From the NCBI GenBank assembly GCA_003139995.1, contig PLIC01000216.1:137-46215 (forward strand): 46,079 nt of DNA. Direction: 5' to 3'. Below are positions 42,520 to 46,079 of the stretch, piece after piece. Below the pieces are notes generated by a model. That model saw only the letters and a list, made by a program, of their open reading frames with translations. It ran no database searches and had not been told where the DNA came from. Source of the DNA: Candidatus Acidiflorens stordalenmirensis (GTDB lineage Bacteria; Acidobacteriota; Terriglobia; Terriglobales; Acidobacteriaceae). Within the stretch, counting starts at the first letter, position 1; the number at the start of each line of letters is the position of its first letter. The position numbers were made by a program, and so were the translations under genes.

Positions 42520-43725
42520 ATGAAAAAGCACGAGTTCCGTCAGGAAACCGAGGCGGTACGCGGGGGCGCCAGCCTCGCTAAAAAGAACGGTCCGCTCACC
42601 GCGCCCATCTATCAGACTTCGACCTTCGAAGTCGCCGACATGCAGGAGCAGGTGCGCGCCACTCCTACCGACCGCTTCTACACGCGCTACGGCAATCCCA
42701 CGCATACGGTCGCCGAGAATGCCATCGCCGAACTCGAGGGCACGGATGCGGCGCTGCTGTTCTCTTCCGGTATGGCCGCAATCACGACTTCAATTCTGGC
42801 GCTGGTAAAGGCGGGCGACCATATTGTGGCGCAGCGCGATATTTATGGCGGCGTGATCAAGTTCCTTTCGCAGTGGCTGCCGAAGCTGGGGATCGAAACG
42901 ACGTTCGTCGACACCAACGACATCGAGCAGCATGATCGCGCCATCCGGCCCAACACAAAGCTCTTGCACATCGAGTCTCCGACGAATCCAAACATCCGGG
43001 TCGTCGATCTGGAAAAGATTGCGGCGCTGGCGCGCAAGCGCGGCCTGATCTCGACCATTGATTCGACCTTTGCCACGCCGATCAATTGCCGTCCGGCGGA
43101 GTGGGGCATCGATCTGGTGCTGCATTCGGGGACGAAATATTTTGGCGGACATTCCGACCTGATCTGCGGCATCGCGACCGGACGACGCGATTTGATCGAG
43201 CAGATCCATCACACGCGCACCACGCTCGGCGGCTGCATGGATCCGCACGCGGCGTTTCTGCTGCTGCGCGGAATCAAGACGCTGGCCGTCCGGGTCGAGC
43301 GCCAGAACGAAAGCGCGCTGCGGATCGCCGAGTTCCTGAGCCGGCATCCCAAGGTGGCGCGGGTGCACTATCCGCTGCTGAAGGAGCATCCGGACTACGC
43401 GATCGCGAAGAAGCAAATGGCGGGCGCGGGCGGCGTCCTGAGCTTCGAGGTGGAAGGCAGCGGCGCCGACGCCTGCCGCGTGGCCGAGGCGCTGAACCTG
43501 TTTACCCTGGCGCCGAGTCTCGGCGGAGTGGATTCGCTGGTGACCATCCCGGTGCTGACCTCGCACGCCATGATCGCTCCCGACCTGAGGAAGAAGATGG
43601 GCGTAACCGAGCAGATGATCCGCCTGTCGGTGGGCCTTGAGCACGTCGAGGACCTGATCGCCGATCTGGAAAAAGGGTTAGCCGTACTGAGCCGGGAACG
43701 TGTGCGCGCGGGCGTTGCGGATTGA
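42520..43725 (+). CDS. Cystathionine gamma-synthase-like PLP enzyme
   Basis: A 401-residue Cys/Met-metabolism PLP enzyme. Features are YTRYGNPT near 54-61 (the Tyr and Arg that bind phosphate), LFSSGMAAI at 80-88, and the PLP lysine K206 in LHSGTKYFGGHSD. SLGGVDSLVTIP and RLSVGLEHVEDL near the C-terminus complete the family. The enzyme could be cystathionine gamma-synthase (metB), cystathionine gamma-lyase or O-acylhomoserine sulfhydrylase; the nearby homoserine genes favour a homoserine-derived substrate. The ATG at 42520 is chosen because AAGGGAG lies 8 bases before it. Confidence 0.9.
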   Translation: MKKHEFRQETEAVRGGASLAKKNGPLTAPIYQTSTFEVADMQEQVRATPTDRFYTRYGNPTHTVAENAIAELEGTDAALLFSSGMAAITTSILALVKAGDHIVAQRDIYGGVIKFLSQWLPKLGIETTFVDTNDIEQHDRAIRPNTKLLHIESPTNPNIRVVDLEKIAALARKRGLISTIDSTFATPINCRPAEWGIDLVLHSGTKYFGGHSDLICGIATGRRDLIEQIHHTRTTLGGCMDPHAAFLLLRGIKTLAVRVERQNESALRIAEFLSRHPKVARVHYPLLKEHPDYAIAKKQMAGAGGVLSFEVEGSGADACRVAEALNLFTLAPSLGGVDSLVTIPVLTSHAMIAPDLRKKMGVTEQMIRLSVGLEHVEDLIADLEKGLAVLSRERVRAGVAD

Positions 43726-43751
43726 CGATTGGTTGAATACTCGCGGCAAAT

Positions 43752-43782
43752 CCCACTCATCGCAAAAAACGCGATGAGTGGG
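43752..43782. repeat. A-rich-loop hairpin, copy 3
   Basis: CCCACTCATCGC pairs perfectly with GCGATGAGTGGG (12 bp) across AAAAAAC, followed by GCACCCGCC. It sits in the 70-base convergent gap between the PLP enzyme and the receptor genes and could serve both as a terminator, although a T-run is lacking. An outer pair, CGATTGG (43726-43732) and CCAATCG (43790-43796), extends the symmetry. Confidence 0.7.
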
Positions 43783-43797
43783 GCACCCGCCAATCGG

Positions 43798-46079
43798 TCA
43801 GAATGTAAACCGCGCTCCGAACTGGAACTGGCGCGGAGTATTGACGTTGTTGCTGATCACCCCGAACGATTGGCCTTCGCTAGCCACGCCGACTACGCTG
43901 TTCACACTCGGGTATCCGTACTGCGCGTAGTTGCTCATGTTATAGGCGGAAACATCGAAGCGGAGCGCCTTCGTTTCCGTAAATTTGATCGTCTTGTAAA
44001 TGGAGAGGTCGAGATTGCGCGCCCCCCGGGTGCGAACATTGTCGAGATAGGACGGAGCAGTTCCCGGAATGTAAGGATTCGGATTGCCCCCGTTTTCGGT
44101 GCCAGGCTGCACGAAGCAATTTATGTTGAACCAGTCATTAACCATGTGCGGAGCCCCTTTCGAGGGATCGCAGATCATATCGGACCGCTGATTGAAGGGG
44201 GTCAGCGGATTTCCCGAGCCGGGAGAGTGGATTGGAACCCCTGTACTGAGATAGAGAATGGCGTTCACAGTCCAGCCGCCCGCAACGGCGTTGGCTACTC
44301 CATGCAGATTGACTGCCTGACCCTTGCCAATGGGTAGGTCGTAAGATGCCTGCCCGGTGAACGAGTACTTGACGTCTTGCGGGCTGATGGCGTGTTCATA
44401 GCCCAGATTTCTCCAGTCTTGTACCGATCCATTGTGGCTGCCCACGAAACCCAGGGGAGGATTGCCGTCGTCAGTAATCAGCTTAGCCCAGGTAAAAGTA
44501 GCCAGCGTGGTGAAATGGCCCGTCAGGCGCTTCTGCACTTTCGTCTGCAGCGAGTTGTATTCAGAGTCTCCCGCAGGATACCCCCAGGTGACGACGCCGC
44601 TTCCGAAGCCGCCGCTGCCGAACTGAGGATATTTTTCGAGCGCCATCCACTGCGGCACAGTCGATTGACCGTACCAGGCATTCGTCGAGGGCTGAATTGC
44701 CTCCCATGCATTAGGTACCGCGCAGCTCGGGTTGAATATGTAGCACAACGAATCGCCGTAGTGTGCAATTGTGCCGAGATCGAGCATGTTCTGATCCACG
44801 GAGCTGAAAGGCATAAAGAGTCCGCGGCTGCCCACATATCCAGCGCTCACCACTATCTGATGCGGGAGTTCATATTCCAGACCAAAGTTGTAGTTGTAGG
44901 TGGTGGGCGTGCGCTGAGCATGCTGCACGGTGTTGATGGTGATTCCCAGGTTATTGGTCAAGCCGGCGGGTGCTGTTGTGAAAATGGGGATAAGCCCATT
45001 GGGATAGGGATTGCTTAGCGAATACGGCACGGTGAAATTATCGGCGGGGAGTACAGGGCCCCCTGAGATGGTACACGCCGACGAACCGTAAAAAACCCAA
45101 TTGGTATCGAGGTTTGGGCAGTTGGAGTTCTGAAAGGTGCTGGAAGAGAATCCGTCGGTATTGATGAAGGCGCCGGCCGTCATCTCGGTGCTGGGCCCAT
45201 AGTAGAAGCCGACGCCGCCGCGGATTACAAAATGGGTGATGGGCTGGAAAGCAAAAGCCAACCGGGGCCCGAAGTCGTGCATGTTGGTTTTGAAAGGAGA
45301 ACGGTTGCCGCTGTTATTGAAGATTTCCGCGCCCGTATAGGAGACGCCGTTGTCGGTGTTGGTCGCGTTGGGATCAAAGTATTCCTGGCGGTTAAAACGC
45401 TCGTTGCGCCCACCGAAAATGTCCCAGCGCAGACCGGCCGTAATCGTCAACTTCGTCGTGGCGTGGTAAGTGTCTTCGACAAACGCCGCGTAGTAGGGGT
45501 TGGATTCGGCGGCGTATACGGGTCTGTCGAACTCGCCACCATCACCCATGCCGATGAGCATGGAAGCGTAGTCGCTGCCGCCGACTAGATTGCCCGAGGC
45601 GGGCGAGGTTTGTTGATCGGTACCACCATAACCAAAACTGTAGGTGCCGGCAGGGGCGTAGGGCTGGCCTACGTTGAAATAGCGTTTCATCCATTCGAAG
45701 CCGGTGGAGATTTGGTGTTTGCCGTAAATTTTCGTCAAGGTGACGTTGGCGTCACTATTCTCGCTGGCATCGACGAAGTTGTTGTAATCGGCGGTGCCGC
45801 CAACTCCGCCACCGTAGTCGTCGAAAAGCATGAACGGAAGCTGTTTGACGACCTGCTGCGCAGCCAGCGCGGCGGGAAAACCCACCGTAGTGCCATTTAC
45901 GGAGCCCAGGTTCGTGATATCGGTGTTCAAGTACGACGGCGGACCTCCTTGCTTTTCGTAGCGGCGGGAAAACGAGTAGCGCAAGATAAGGACGGTAGAA
46001 GAATTAAGGGTCAGGTCATCCGCCACAAAGGAGATGAGGACGTTCGTGGTGTTCAGGGCATAATCGGGGTCCCAGCCTG
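43798..46079 (-). CDS. Oar-like TonB-dependent receptor, C-terminal part (cut by window edge)
   Basis: The last 759 residues of a large outer-membrane beta-barrel protein of the CarboxypepD_reg/Oar type common in acidobacteria. The frame is open to the right edge. Repeated features include LRWDIFGGRNERFNR, PFKTNMHDFGPRLAFAFQ, YNFGLEYELPHQIVVSAGYV, GSRGLFMPF and the region QTKVQKRLTGHFTTLATFTW. The protein ends in FGARFTF, an aromatic C-terminal residue as expected for outer-membrane proteins. The cargo is unknown. The small TonB-C protein encoded 3 kb away is a possible partner. It is convergent with the PLP enzyme. Confidence 0.93.
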   Translation of the reverse strand, partial: GWDPDYALNTTNVLISFVADDLTLNSSTVLILRYSFSRRYEKQGGPPSYLNTDITNLGSVNGTTVGFPAALAAQQVVKQLPFMLFDDYGGGVGGTADYNNFVDASENSDANVTLTKIYGKHQISTGFEWMKRYFNVGQPYAPAGTYSFGYGGTDQQTSPASGNLVGGSDYASMLIGMGDGGEFDRPVYAAESNPYYAAFVEDTYHATTKLTITAGLRWDIFGGRNERFNRQEYFDPNATNTDNGVSYTGAEIFNNSGNRSPFKTNMHDFGPRLAFAFQPITHFVIRGGVGFYYGPSTEMTAGAFINTDGFSSSTFQNSNCPNLDTNWVFYGSSACTISGGPVLPADNFTVPYSLSNPYPNGLIPIFTTAPAGLTNNLGITINTVQHAQRTPTTYNYNFGLEYELPHQIVVSAGYVGSRGLFMPFSSVDQNMLDLGTIAHYGDSLCYIFNPSCAVPNAWEAIQPSTNAWYGQSTVPQWMALEKYPQFGSGGFGSGVVTWGYPAGDSEYNSLQTKVQKRLTGHFTTLATFTWAKLITDDGNPPLGFVGSHNGSVQDWRNLGYEHAISPQDVKYSFTGQASYDLPIGKGQAVNLHGVANAVAGGWTVNAILYLSTGVPIHSPGSGNPLTPFNQRSDMICDPSKGAPHMVNDWFNINCFVQPGTENGGNPNPYIPGTAPSYLDNVRTRGARNLDLSIYKTIKFTETKALRFDVSAYNMSNYAQYGYPSVNSVVGVASEGQSFGVISNNVNTPRQFQFGARFTF

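Noticed and set aside
43752-43782. Classical rho-independent terminator
   Set aside because: The stem is perfect, but neither strand has a T-run after it; it fits the repeated hairpin family better.

Overview
This is a chromosomal window of about 46 kb from a GC-rich bacterium, most likely an acidobacterium (Terriglobia-like). The evidence is the very large Oar-type TonB-dependent receptor, the PIG-L/ThuA-like fusion, the fused membrane spermidine-synthase-like protein, a long PAS/GAF sigma-54 activator, a Tes-like radical SAM protein and the style of the intergenic repeats. No rRNA, tRNA, phage, CRISPR or intact insertion sequence was recognised. The taxonomic call is inference, not a search result.

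Layout: (1) 1-4.5 kb holds the 5' end of a methylmalonyl-CoA mutase gene, a small membrane protein, a small conserved protein, a TonB-family protein and an M48 peptidase. (2) 4.5-10 kb holds a lone Flp pilin, a NarL-type response regulator with its histidine kinase, a divergent histidine kinase whose ATP-binding boxes are missing, and the remnant of an ABC-transporter permease. Two related inverted-repeat-bounded elements lie here. (3) 10-12.5 kb holds a secreted His-rich protein, an FKBP isomerase and an oxidative-folding pair (VKOR-like plus a membrane-anchored thioredoxin-like protein). (4) 12.6-23.3 kb is a tightly packed minus-strand lipid locus. In transcription order it has a HAD-fatty acyl reductase fusion, a second thioester-reductase-like SDR, a pyruvyl-transferase-like protein, an acyl-AMP ligase, an enoyl-CoA hydratase, an acyl carrier protein, a second acyl-AMP ligase and a lipid kinase. 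Together these look like a split version of a carboxylic-acid-reductase pathway making a fatty aldehyde or alcohol for an unusual lipid. (5) 23.5-30.2 kb holds a GNAT acetyltransferase, a YkgJ-type cysteine-cluster protein, a membrane spermidine-synthase-like protein, a gene-poor stretch and the Tes/MSS-like radical SAM protein, a candidate for joining lipid tails. (6) 31-39.2 kb holds the sigma-54 activator, a secreted PIG-L deacetylase fusion and an APC permease. (7) 39.3-46 kb holds thrB, a TonB-domain protein and thrC on the minus strand, a cystathionine gamma-synthase-like gene on the plus strand, and the 3' part of an Oar-like receptor.

The most striking non-coding signal is a set of degenerate tandem arrays with a strict period of 7 bp (8 bp in one place). 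They occur at about ten gaps between genes, often as two arms of opposite polarity that could fold back on each other. The unit sequence differs from place to place while the period stays the same. Two genes end inside such arrays and one array lies inside the lipid-kinase reading frame. Other repeat families are the inverted-repeat-bounded elements, an A-rich-loop hairpin family with different stems, and a perfect 12-bp hairpin inside the acyl-reductase gene.

The best candidates for something undescribed are the lipid locus together with the radical SAM protein (possible membrane-spanning or ether lipid synthesis), and the heptamer-array system.
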